This document shows, one piece after another, positions 1 to 11,349 of a stretch of DNA of 64,000 nt. This DNA is from Plasmodium malariae (lineage: Eukaryota > Apicomplexa > Aconoidasida > Haemosporida > Plasmodiidae): contig NC_041788.1 in the NCBI RefSeq assembly GCF_900090045.1, forward strand, positions 2,723,501-2,787,500. The letters run 5' to 3'. Both the position numbers and the translations under genes were made by a program. The notes under the pieces were generated by a model. It ran no database searches, was not told the DNA's origin, and worked only from the letters and a program-made list of their open reading frames with translations. Within the stretch, counting starts at the first letter, position 1, and every line of letters begins with the position of its first letter.

Positions 1-1
1 T

Positions 2-3000
2 AATATAGACGTGTTCAGTTTGCTTAAGCGGATTGAACAGTTGTCTATGCATTTTAGCGAACACGAAATAAACGATTTGAAAAAGATTATTTTACACAAT
101 AAAATTCTTTCTGGAGATGAAATGAATGATACGGACATTCTGATGAGTAAGAAGGGTAGCATTAATGTAATGAAAAAGAGGAAATCCTGTCTTAGTAGTG
201 AACAGGAGGAAATGAACATGCAGCACATGAGGAGGGTTCAAAATGGAAATAATGAAATTTTATCGCCCGAAGGTAGAAGCGAGTTAAAGGGGAAAAATGT
301 TGTAACGATTAATGGAGTGGATGCGGACATTGTAACAACTAATCAGGTAATTCTTAGCACGGGGATAAAAAAGCTGTTCATCATATATGAAACTATGAAG
401 AAACTGGTTGAATTAAATAAATTTAGGATGCATACACAAAAATTGATGCTTTTGTTATGTGAAGCAAATGATGCTTACTTGAAGTACGCATATTATAATG
501 GATCGTTGCCTATTAATATATATATTAGCACCAATTTTTTAAAGTATAATAAATTTTTTAAAAATTTCTATTCCTTTTTATATAAGAAAAAGGGAAATGC
601 TAAATGGGGAGCTTTTCATGTGTTATACGAGGAAAAGTTAGCAGGTCGAAGAAAAGGAAGTAGCATGTCAACCAAGGGAAAGCACGTAATGAAGAGGGAT
701 TACTACACTATTATGAGTAATAATTTGAACTCGAATGATGTTTTGGCTAATGGTGTTTGCGCTAGTTATGAATATGCCAATGATGTACATTTAGGAAAAG
801 GCGGACACGACGGAGGGGAAGTTATGCCCTCCGGAGTACCTTTTTCATTCCCATTTGAAAATAATTATGTATATGGTAGTCAGGAAGAGGGGAAACAAAT
901 CCGTAATATGATGGAGTCCCTACCCAAGGACTCAACCATATCGTATAAGGATTATGTTAATAAATCGACGAGTTATAGTGCTAACTCGAATTATGCAGGA
1001 AACATTTCTGACAACCAGGAGATGCAGAGGGGAAGTACGAGCAATACTAAGGCAAATGGAAGCATCCTAAGTAACGGTAGGGCGAAGAGGAATCTGCAAA
1101 GGAAGAGTTACAAGGAAGTATCAGCGTCCGACGGATTAGTGGTATCAAACGGAGAAGCAGTATCAAACGGAGAAGCAGTATCAAACGGAGAAGCAGCATC
1201 AAACGGAGAGGCAGCATCAAACGGAGAGGCAGCATCAAACGGAGAAGCAGCATCAAACGGAGAGGCAGTATCAAACGGAGAGGCAGTATCAAACGGAGAG
1301 GCAGTATCAAACAGAGAAGAAGCTTCTAACAAGCCAGCCGAATCAAACATGTCAGGCATGTTGGAAGTTCCTAAATCTGAGGAAATCAAGACCAGTAGAG
1401 AGCAGAAGCAAAGGCGCGATAGAGGAAAATGCGGAAGAGTGTCAAACGAACTAAACCTGTTTAAATACAAGTTGTACAACATATCGAATGAAGAGTTGAG
1501 CGATATGTACTTGATGAACGAAACAAGTGAGAGGCACTTATCGGAAGCACAGAACAAAGATTTGGAGTACAAACATACGAAAATCATTAGTTTGTTAAAG
1601 TGTAAATATGAACATGTACCATTTGTTAATCATTTATTTTATATATATAATTTTTATCCAATATTGTTCAAGTTAAAAGAAATAAAAAGCATACATGATA
1701 AGAAAGAGGAGAGCATAGATATATGCACAGACGAATTTTTGTTATCTTGCATAGACAATAAAATATATGAGGATATAGGAAAGAATTGTAATTTTTCAGA
1801 TGCAAGTTTTGATAGTGAAGAATCGATAAAAATTTCTGATGAACAAAAGAAGACATGTGATGACAGTTGTGATAAGGAAGAAAATGAAAATTTTGATGAA
1901 AGTAGTATGCATTCTAACTTAAAGATTTTAAATGAAATATTAGATGTAGAAGAATTAATAAAAGATATGAAAAAAACAAAAAAATGGAAAAAAAAAAATA
2001 ATAGAAATAAATATGGGGATACTCTCTTCATTAAGATTTTTAATAAGTCTCTTGAAAAAATAAAAAATAAAAAATTAGATGAAAAAAAAAAGCACGTACT
2101 AATGAATGGTATCGGTTTAAGTAAAGGCATAAACGGGAATGACAATAAAGAAGTGGATAACCAGAATGGCAACCACAGAAGTGAAGAAAAACAAGGAAAG
2201 AATAAAGATAAGAGTACTAGTAACAATTCTTCTAATGACGTATTTGTAGATCCACACGATTTAAGACAAATAGACATTTCTGATAATAGAGGCGAAGTCT
2301 GTGTGAGTGATGAAAATAATAAAACGTGTAATGAGGGAGATACAAGGGGGAACAAGAAAAGGAATTTAGAAGAGGTAGATCGGAAGGAGGAGAAGGAAAA
2401 TAAGGAACAGATGAAGCAGGAAAAAGAGGAGAAACTGACTTATACAAAGATCGGAAAGACAAAGAATGAGGAGGAGGGACATAATGAAGACGATGATGAT
2501 GACCCGACTATATATAATACCTCTTCTGATAACAGTCATGAGTGCTCAAACTTCTTACCCATTTATGATGAGAACAGTTCTAGTAGTGATATGGACAGAA
2601 TAAGATATAGGAAAAGGCATGCAGTAGATAGCTTTTTTTTCGATGACCCTGATGTTCTTCTGTCAAATAAAATTGATAGAAATACAAAATCAAAATGCAA
2701 AAGTGATAACTTAAATTATTTGAAATTCAAAGACTCAAACAAATTACAACGCTACCTTATGATGTTAAGAAAAAATGGACTTAGTAGAATTTTCTTTTAC
2801 AATATACGCAAAATGTATAGTTATGTTTACAATTTACATGATTTTATACCATTATATCTTATCCAAAATATATTATTGCATTTTAAAAAGAGTTATAAAA
2901 ACGTAAGTGAGTTCTATTATTATGATGATGATAATGATAATAAAAAAGCAAATCTAAGTAGCAGCTCCTCCTCCGAAGAAAGCGAATTCGAGTATACAAA

Positions 3001-5167
3001 ATTTTCTAAAAATTTTTATCATTCTGCAAAATGGAAAAGGACTTATTCAAAGTATAAAAGCAAGATTAATAGCGAAGCGGAGGAATATACAGGTAAAAGG
3101 AGAGGGTATGGACAAGAGCATAAACAAGAGCAGAGTCAGGGACAAGAAGGTTCTCCTTATGAAGGGGGCATAAGCGTTGAAAGGAGTTCAAAGAAGGGGT
3201 ATTCATCGAACGGGGAAAATGAATCAGACGATGGAAAAAGCAAAAACAAGATAGTTAACCCGGATAGAAGCATTTATAGTACATATCGAGCAGTTAATGA
3301 TAACATATATAGGTGTTATTTTAACCAATTTGGTTGGTTTAGTCAAGATAGAGTATTCAACGAATTTCATTTATTTACAGATGAAGTTATGCGTTCAAAA
3401 CCGTACTTCTTCTTTTATGACAATGAGAATAATAGAAATAGAACCAATAATAATAGTAACGATGGACTCACTTTGATTAATTATGACAGCATTATAAATA
3501 ATAATCGACTTCTTATACAACAATTTCATAATTGTGTTAATAATAATATCCGTCGTTTTGCAGCCAATCGTAATAGAATCAACAATAATAATCGTAGTAA
3601 TGTACGTCGTCTTGTAGCAAACCGTAACAGCAATTACAGTGGTTATAGTGGTAATATCCGTCGCTTTGTAGGGAACCGTAACACCACCACCATCGGCAAT
3701 AACATTAGCAACAATAGTAGTGATAATGTGCGTCGCCTTGCAGTAAATTCCCACCATAATATCAACATGAACGGTATGGGCAACATGGGCCATTTGAACT
3801 ACAGTAATAGTGGTAATACCCATCATGTTGCAATAAATTGCTTCAGCAATGGTAATAACCGCAGTACTGTAGTAAATTGCACGAGGAATTTAATGCGCGT
3901 ACAAGCGAATAATCATGCAGATGCTACCAGAGGTAGGCAAGTAATTGGAAGAGACATACCAATGACTGTACAAACCGTTGCTTGTGTAAATTCCCATCTG
4001 CATACACAACAGATACAAGTAGGAGAAATGAGAAAAAAAGACCCTTCTGTCGAGGAAAAGAAGGAGAACGATAAAAGTACATATGATGTTAATAAAAAAA
4101 TTAAAACGAAACATAGTAACAATAACTCGGACTCATTTACGAGTTGCGTTAGCCAAGGGGGAAAAAAAAAAAATGGAGAAAATGGGAAAAATGGAAAAAA
4201 TGGAGAAAATGGAGAAAATGGAAAAAATGGAGAAAATGGAAAAAATGACGAAAACGGGAGAAAAGGTGCTAATGGAAAAAATGGCGGAGAGAAGGTTGGA
4301 AGTAGAAGTGTGCGTCAAAATGAAGATGTACGTTCAGGTGGAAGTTTGGATGGAAGTGCGGATAGTAGTGCAGGCGAAGACACAGAGGGGCATAATTTCC
4401 CCAACGGAGAACGCAGTGAAAAATTCAAAGAATTTTATCAAAACGAAAAGGAAACATTGAGCATGAAGAAGGTGTTTATGATTTTTTATAAATATTTAAA
4501 AAGTAATCACTTCATTGATAATAAAAGCTCGTGTAAAAAGTTATATACGAAGTTTTTAAAGAAATATTTAAAGTCTGCAAATGTGTATTTGCAATTTGTC
4601 GCTTATATGATTTTCTCTATATATGAGTACAATCAAATGGCTCAGAAATACCTGGATTACATACATTTACATAGTGACATAAGTAAATATAATATATTTT
4701 TACATATTCTAAATATCGATAATAATTTCGATCAAGTATATATATATCAGACGCTGCAGTTGGTATTTCATCCATACTTTTACTTAATGTATCAGCTATA
4801 CAAATACCTAAAAATTGATGCTTCACCAGTAGCTTTACATGACTTTTATGAAAATATGGAAGAGTTTCTATCATCCAGCTCCTTGTTTCAACCGAGTGCA
4901 AATTATTTTACTTTAATAAAGAAACATTTTAAAAGGAAATGTGTTAGCTGTAATAAATCCCCCAAAAAAATTTTAATCTGTTTGTATTGTGGATCGACCA
5001 TATGTTTACACGAGAACGACGATATGACCGGCCCCCTTTCTCAAACAATTAGCAAATGTGTCTACCATACCACCATATGCGGGGGCGATCAGTGTCTGTA
5101 CCTCTGTCTGAACACGTCATCGGTAAGAGCACGAGCGTGCTGCGGAAAACGTCCACAAGAATGAATA

Positions 5168-5216
<49 letters not shown>

Positions 5217-5836
5217 TTATTTATTTATTTATTTATATGGAGAGAGATAGAATGAAAAAAAAAAAAAAAAAAAAAATTTTTACATGTCCTTCACGCCATG
5301 CTCTAGGCATGTTTCACGTGCGCCTTGACGTATTAATATTCCCTTGTATGTTTACAGAATATGTATGTGCATGTATATATATATTATATATATGTTTGTA
5401 TATGTGTATGTATTTGCTGTTTCCCCAATTTTTAGGTACTGCTTACTAGCGAGAATCGATACGACTTCATGAGCGGCCCGTACGTTGACAAGAATGGAGA
5501 TGTGGATCATCACTTGAAGAGAGGAAAAAATCTATATCTGTCATCCCATAAATTGAATAAAATTTTTGATATCCTTATTAACTCCGCAGTTGGTAATTCT
5601 TTTAAAATATGTGAAGTTTTTCCTCATCACCACTAATCCTTTTTTTTCCGTTTTAAATGTTTTATATTGTTTTATAAAATAGATAAGGGTGGGGTGATAT
5701 ATGATATGAGTATTATTTTTATGTATTTTATCATTAGTGTATTCTTTGTGTGCATATTTTATTATAATCAAGTACGTATTATCTTTTCTTTTTTGTAGAT
5801 GTTGAAATATACAAGCAGACCATTAAAGCGGATTAG
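2..5836 (+). CDS. UBR-type N-recognin E3 ubiquitin ligase, 3' part (5' end outside window)
   Basis: The reading frame is open from the left edge, so the first exon is 5'-truncated. I model exons 2..5122, 5436..5592 and 5799..5836. Introns start GTAAGA and GTAATT and end TTTAG and TTGTAG, and frame is kept across both. Family evidence is at the C-terminus: CxxC (CVSC), CLYCG, then H and C residues (YHTTICGG). Exon 2 follows with PYVDKNGDVD and LKRGKNLYL, matching the conserved UBR1/UBR2/PRT6 C-terminal zinc domain (YLDExGExDxGLxRGxPLYL). Members recognise destabilising N-termini and ubiquitinate the substrate. The UBR box and RING are not visible, so they should lie upstream if present. The rest is charged low-complexity sequence, including ten SNGEA units (about 1140-1320), Asn-rich tracts (3420-3900) and a GKNGEN repeat (4170-4262). 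The family call is firm; substrate specificity is unknown. Confidence 0.82.
1140..1320 (+). repeat. 18-bp coding minisatellite (SNGEA/V units) in the UBR ligase
   Basis: About ten copies of an 18-bp unit encode SNGEAA or SNGEAV, with A/V third-unit variation and a degenerate last copy (SNREE). Because the unit is a multiple of three, copy-number change keeps the frame. Long antisense frames across it are shadows of the repeat. Confidence 0.9.
4171..4262 (+). repeat. GKNGEN coding repeat in the UBR ligase
   Basis: A 9-bp-based purine-rich repeat (AAATGGAGA/AAATGGAAA) encodes Gly-Lys-Asn and Gly-Glu-Asn units. It follows a 10-base poly-A run and lies shortly before the conserved C-terminal region. 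Confidence 0.85.
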
Positions 5837-6520
5837 ATGTTGCAGGGTGGGGAGGGGGAAGATATATTGTTCACCCAGTTTGCTTAACTCTTTGGCCTGT
5901 GATGCGTGAACTCATTTTCCTCGTCACCATTCAAACCATATTTTATTCTGCTCGTCGTTCATTCATTTTGTGATCCCATTTCACCTTATCCTTATTTTTC
6001 ATTTATTCATCCATTCGTTTATCAATCCATCCATATGTTTATTAATCTATTCATTAGTTTATTAATCCACCCATTCGTTTATCAGTACATCCATTCGTTT
6101 ATTAATCTATTCATTAGTTTATTAATCCATCCATCCGTTTATCAATCAATCCTTTAGTTTATTATTTTTCGTTAACTTTTTAATCTTTTTATAATTTTGT
6201 TACGTGCCTGCCAGGGGAAAAGGAGAGATGATCAAACTTTCGACCTCTGAAATTTTTTTTACCGTTTTAATATCATGACTTTTCCCACGTCCTCTCATCC
6301 ATTTTTAATAGAAAAAACGAAAGAGTAACCTTGCGCAGGCATATTCTTTTCTTTTTTTTTTTTTTTTAAGTGCCCACCTGGTGAAGTTCAAACAGCTTAA
6401 GCCGAAAAATGCATTTTAGAAAAAAACTCGTAAAATATGTCTCTTCTGTTTTACAGATTTGTCGAAAAATAGAGAAACAAAAAAGAGAACAGGGGAAAAA
6501 AAGGCATTTTCATAATTTCG

Positions 6521-6612
6521 TTTCAAAATTTCGTTTCATAACTTCGTTTCATAACTTCGTTTCATAACTTCGTTTCATAACTTCGTTTCATAATTTCGTT
6601 TCATAACTTCGT
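6521..6612. repeat. 13-bp tandem repeat (ATAACTTCGTTTC)
   Basis: About seven head-to-tail copies, with minor variants (ATAATTTCGTTTC, AAAATTTCGTTTC). Non-coding. Confidence 0.9.
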
Positions 6613-6817
6613 TTTGCATATTTATATATACATGTACATGCAACCAACTTGAAGAGAACTTTTTCCTTTTCACCAACGCTTCGTGAAATTTCACGCCCTC
6701 TTGCTAGGAGGGCTACTTTTTGAGCCCGCTCTTACCTGTTATGGCGATATGTAAGCAGTTACAACACTCTGAGGTGCACACATGTGTAGATAAATAAATA
6801 AATAGATATATGTATTA

Positions 6818-6879
<62 letters not shown>

Positions 6880-7269
6880 TTTTTCTCTTTAATATGCTCT
6901 CCCGGTAATTCAGAGTGCGTAACATTTTCTTGTTATAACTGCATACATGGGTGTAATTTTTTTTTTTTTATAATATTCCATTTTAAAGTTAGTAAAATAT
7001 AGTGCTAAAATAATTTCTGCGCAATTATTAGCTAGCCTGGTCATAATTTAAAGGTATATTTTTTATGCATTATTATACGAGCGTTATTCACGGTATCTCC
7101 TCTCATTCGAATATTTTCCCAATAACCCACATTTTTATTTGCAAAGAGTGTATTCATATTTATCTATATATGTGTGCTTAATTATTTATTATTTTTTCGG
7201 TTTTAATTTCCTCCATTTTGAACAAATATGTACGAGTAGAATATTAAAGGAAAAAAATTTGAAAAAAAA

Positions 7270-7572
7270 AAAATATGAACAAATTATGAACAAACTTTGA
7301 ACAAATATGAACAAATTATTAACAAATATGTACAAATTATTAACAAATATGAACAAATTATTAACAAATATGAACAAATTATTAACAAATATTAACAAAA
7401 TTTGAAAAAAAAAAAAAAAAATGATCAAATTATGATAAAATGATGTTAAAAATATGATAAAAATATGATAAAAAATGATAAATATATGAACAAATATGAA
7501 CAAATATGAACAAATATGAACAAATATGAACAAATATGAACAAATTATGAACAAATTATGAACAAATTATGA
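7270..7572. repeat. ~11-bp tandem repeat (GAACAAATAT) abutting a start codon
   Basis: Dozens of copies of GAACAAATAT / GAACAAATTAT, with TAACAAATAT and GATAAAAATAT variants. The array ends within about 30 bases of the methyltransferase ATG, so it probably forms its 5' leader. The minus-strand open frame over it is repeat-derived. Confidence 0.9.
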
Positions 7573-7597
7573 ACGAAATTTGCAGTACGAACAAAAT

Positions 7598-9214
7598 ATG
7601 GACAAAATGGCGAAACACATCTACACGCTTGATGGGGGAAAGATTACCGAGCTGGAGAGAATGGGCTTTAGAAACTTCGACTTTTTATCATGCGAAGATA
7701 ATGAAGAAAAGGAGGAAGAAGGAGGGACAGAAAAAAAGGAAATGATGATGCAAATTTTAGAAAATATTCATTTAAGCTATTTTTTGGCAGGAAGTGATAT
7801 AATATGTACAAACACATTTCAAGTTAATTTACATAGTTTAAGGAAAAAAAATATAAGTATAGAAAAGGGAGAAGAAATATTAAACACATATATAGATATA
7901 GCATATAACAGTGCTGAGAAATATAAAGAAATAAAAAGAAAAAAAGGTAATTTGTGGGAAAATAGGAAACAAAATGATTCTATATATGAACATTTAGAAA
8001 ATTTTCACAACATCAGAAAGGACTTAAATAATGTACATAGCACAGATATATTCAATGTTGAGGAATATTTAAGTGAACTACAGTTAAATGATACACAAAA
8101 TGAATGGAAGTGGGCAAAAACTAAATTAGAAAGAGGTCCAAAAAGTTGCTGTGTTGCTTTTTCAAATGGAAGCTATAGCTCTGCTTTTTGTGATTTTAGT
8201 GAATATTCTGGTGTGTTTCATAAAAATAGAAGAAAAAAGGAAAAAAGGGAAAATTTAGCAATTCATGGAAAGGTCATTACAGGTAACAAATTGGCTAGCT
8301 TAAAATATGATGAGACGGGTAAAAACAAAACGGACGATTTTACAAAAATGTTAAATAAACAAATAAAACATTTCGATATAAAATTAAATATTCTAAGTGA
8401 GTATACTACTCGGAATATGACTAAACGAAGTAGCGTAGAATTTATTCCTATAGCTAGAAGGTATGATAAAAAAAGATGTAACATGGTAGCTAGTCCAAAA
8501 TTATTTAATTATGGATTAGAGTATTATATAGACGTATCTGATGAAGAAATTGCATCCAATTGTAAATTCAAATTACAATGCTTTTGTAGAAATACCAATA
8601 AATTAAATTTCTTTTCACTAACCACTTTTTCTAATATAAGAGAAGTATTAACCTTTTACAATTATATAAAATATTATGCTTCCAATTTTAAAAATAATGT
8701 AATCATTAATTTTTATTGTAACAGTTCGAAGTTTATTGGATGCTCCGATTACTCTTTTTTCGACATTGTGTCGATATTGTTATATTTAGATTCTTATAAC
8801 AAATTCATAAACGCTATAGGTATCAATTGTGTAAATATAGAAAATGTGTATGATTTATTTTTTCCTTTTAAAAAATATACTTGTCCCTATATAAACATTA
8901 ACGAGGATTCATATAAAAGTCAAAATTCGCAAATAAATTCTATTGTTAAAACTGCTTTGAGGAGTCTAAAAAAAAATAGGTATATTCAAGACGTAAATTT
9001 TTTTTGCTCTCCTAACAAGTCCCTACAAAGGGTATCCTTTGACAACAGCACTAATGAAGTTACATTTCATACCTTACCAAACAAGACGGACCACGTGTAC
9101 AACTACGTGGATAAGTGGATGGAGGTTGGAATAAACGGCTTTGGAGGCTGCTGCTACTACAACCCCTACGATGTTTCCCTTATTGATTACAAGTTAGGGC
9201 GCCTGTGTCGATAA
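7598..9214 (+). CDS. Homocysteine S-methyltransferase-like protein
   Basis: Single exon, 538 residues. The start is the first ATG of the frame (7598); a second ATG at 7607 begins directly before the conserved N-terminus. Family signatures appear in order: LDGGKITELER near residue 10, AGSDIICTNTFQVNL near residue 65, a GINCVN motif near residue 410, and GGCCYYNP near residue 515. In BHMT/MHT-type enzymes the NC cysteine and the GGCC cysteine pair bind the catalytic zinc, and all three are present. The family transfers a methyl group to homocysteine, making methionine. It is longer than the usual 300-350 residues because of a charged insert between roughly residues 110 and 300. The methyl donor (S-methylmethionine, SAM, betaine or other) cannot be read from sequence. 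The gene converges with the minus-strand gene at 9571. Confidence 0.8.
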   Translation: MDKMAKHIYTLDGGKITELERMGFRNFDFLSCEDNEEKEEEGGTEKKEMMMQILENIHLSYFLAGSDIICTNTFQVNLHSLRKKNISIEKGEEILNTYIDIAYNSAEKYKEIKRKKGNLWENRKQNDSIYEHLENFHNIRKDLNNVHSTDIFNVEEYLSELQLNDTQNEWKWAKTKLERGPKSCCVAFSNGSYSSAFCDFSEYSGVFHKNRRKKEKRENLAIHGKVITGNKLASLKYDETGKNKTDDFTKMLNKQIKHFDIKLNILSEYTTRNMTKRSSVEFIPIARRYDKKRCNMVASPKLFNYGLEYYIDVSDEEIASNCKFKLQCFCRNTNKLNFFSLTTFSNIREVLTFYNYIKYYASNFKNNVIINFYCNSSKFIGCSDYSFFDIVSILLYLDSYNKFINAIGINCVNIENVYDLFFPFKKYTCPYININEDSYKSQNSQINSIVKTALRSLKKNRYIQDVNFFCSPNKSLQRVSFDNSTNEVTFHTLPNKTDHVYNYVDKWMEVGINGFGGCCYYNPYDVSLIDYKLGRLCR

Positions 9215-9570
9215 CAAAATCTAGGAGGTCAAGTCGGTTTTCTGATAAGCGATGGTTATAATAATGGAAAAATAAATGGTAAAGGAATAGTTCAATCGAA
9301 GTAACTTCTACTCCACTTCCAGGAAAAATTGCTAAGGACAAAATGCTGAATACGTCATAATTTTTGAAAAGTGTTAAGATCTTTTTTTTTTTTTTAAATA
9401 AAAAAAATGAACCGAAAAGAGAGAGGTTTGGTAAATTTATTACTAAACAGGAGTTAACGATTCGTAAATTTTTTTTTTTTTTTTTTGTTGAATGTACATA
9501 ATATATAGATGTGTATAAATAATGGCATACCACCCCAACGCAAATTTGATTCGTGGCTTACCACCTATCA
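9215..9570. other. Short convergent intergenic region
   Basis: Lies between two convergent stop codons. It holds two poly-T runs (9381-9395, 9469-9486) and nothing else I can identify. Both 3' UTRs must fall here. Confidence 0.75.
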
Positions 9571-10597
9571 CTAGCAATCCTCATCGCTGTCCGTTGCGTC
9601 CGACTCAGAATCAGAAAAGTGTTCTTCATTAGAATTACTCTTTTCTTGTATTTTTTTGTAAAATTTTTTATATAAATCATCTGCTTCTTTATTTTCGAAT
9701 AATTTGGTTTTCTCATTATAAATGTATTCAACCGATTTATGAACATTCTTTTTAGCAACTTCCTTTTTTATAGTAAAAAGAGGTTTATCTGTTTTTATTT
9801 CCCCTTTATATTCCATTAATAAATTATCACAGTTATAAACATGTCTGTATTTAAATTTACAATACCAAGCACATAAGCATCTATTGTAAATTTTTATACA
9901 CTTATCGTTACATATCTTGCATTCAGACAGATTAAAATTATGACTCTCTTTCATCTTTTTTATGATTCTATTTTCTATTCTTCTCAAACCAACACACAGT
10001 AAGAATCTCCCCCCGTTTCTCCAATCAAGGGGATAGCGCGGAATCAGGCTCGCGGGAATCTTCACATGTAGAATATTCATATGAATACATGTTTTCATGC
10101 GTATATGTATACAAGTATACATATATATATACATCAACACATGTGCATATTTGCTCTAATTTTAGAATGCCCACATGAGGTATTTTTGTTGTTGTTGTTG
10201 TTGTTGTGTTTCCCTAAAATTTGCTTATTATGGCTACACTTCCCCTCATAGTTTGCTCTCCTTTATACGTACCTTGGTCGTTGGGTAAACGGGGTCGTAC
10301 AAAGATTTTCCATGTTGATGATTTCCTATTATAGAAAATTTTATAAAGTTGCAGTGTACATGGAAATCACAATAAGACGAAATAATAAAAATAAGAAAGT
10401 AATGGCAAATAATAATAAAGAAGTAAAGATAAAAGTAACAACAATATTAATGAATTTACAGAATTGTAATTATATTTTTTTATTATTCCAAAGTTTGGAC
10501 ATATTAACTGCTTTTATTAACCTCTATACCCAATTGGCCTTCTTCCCGTTGGGGCCTTTGGCATCTTTGCCTTCAAAATGTTTAACTTCTTAGACAT
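9571..10597 (-). CDS. Small three-exon conserved-looking protein, Cys-rich centre, acidic tail
   Basis: I model exons 10530..10597, 10273..10325 and 9571..9974 (minus strand), 174 residues. Donors are GTATAG and GTACGT; acceptors end ATAATAG and GAATAG. Phases are 2 then 1 and the frame stays open. Exon 1 starts MSKKLNILKAK and contains KAPTGRRPI; exon 2 reads STWKIFVRPRLPND. Exon 3 has a cysteine cluster (CKIC, then CLCAWYC and a later C) that could bind metal, a Lys-rich middle and an acidic Ser/Asp/Glu tail ending DATDSDEDC. I do not recognise the family. The extended single frame upstream of exon 3 (to 10140) reads Tyr/Met/His-rich repeat DNA and looks like intron. The second acceptor is the weakest junction; an alternative acceptor at 9982 needs a different start at 10313. 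Confidence 0.6.
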
Positions 10598-11290
10598 ACT
10601 TTTTCAAAAAATTTTGTTTAAAAAAAAAAAAAAAGTTCGTTTTTCTCCCCAATTTTGGGATATTTTCCTCTATCATTTTTTGGTAGGTCATTATAAGAGA
10701 AGCACAGGAAAAGAGAAAATGTATTTAAACAAAAATAATTTTTTTTTTTTTTTTTTTTTTTGCGATGGAGGGGGATGGTATCGCTACTGTTATCAGTATC
10801 TGTGTGGGTTTACCTTTTAGCTAATAACAAAAACTTTGGAAAATCGGTAAAGGGGCATGCTAATGAGCTTAAGGAAGTAGCGATATGAAGCTTATATCCT
10901 TGTATGAAATTATATACCTATACATAAAAACATGTATACAATATACAATATGGGCATATACGCATATATTGTAAGTACTTTACTCTGTTCTACAATTTTT
11001 TCGTTTTACTTTTGCGCGCGGATTATATATACGAACCCTTTGTACTCGTGCTTCTTCCTGTATGTGAATTACGAGCACCCTACATATGAAAGTACATTAT
11101 ATTCATGCATATTTATATATATATATATATATATGTATGTACTAGCACTTTTTCTATTTTTTAAACCCTTGATATTATTTGCCTTAAAAATGTTTTCTAA
11201 AGATATACATGTTCCAGTTTACCTCACGAATTCTAAGTGCATAAAAATTTGCCTGCTAATGATGAATGATTAAGTATTTGTACAAATGAG

Positions 11291-11349
<59 letters not shown>

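Larger units (their letters stand above)
5837..7597. other. Intergenic region with several tandem arrays
   Basis: No supported gene lies between the UBR ligase stop and the methyltransferase start. It holds a degenerate ~24-bp CCATTCGTTTATTAATC-type array (6000-6165) and a 13-bp ATAACTTCGTTTC array (6521-6612). A slightly GC-richer stretch with two inverted repeats (6670-6760) follows, then an (AT)n plus poly-T block (6815-6884). An ~11-bp GAACAAATAT array runs from 7270 to 7572, up to the next start codon. The region should contain the 3' UTR of one gene and the promoter of the next. Confidence 0.8.

Noticed and set aside
1047..1587. Two minus-strand open frames over the SNGEA repeat
   Set aside because: Antisense reading of a stop-free 18-bp repeat inside a well-supported coding exon.
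6660..6720. U6 snRNA remnant on the minus strand
   Set aside because: Only a short stretch resembles the U6 3' part; the ACAGAGA box and the 5' stem-loop are absent.
7189..7554. Minus-strand open frame of 121 codons
   Set aside because: Phe/Ile/Val strings produced by the GAACAAATAT array; no independent coding signal.
10312..10593. Plus-strand open frame of 93 codons
   Set aside because: Its 3' end is antisense to the proposed exon 1 of the small minus-strand gene, and the peptide shows no domain or conserved feel.
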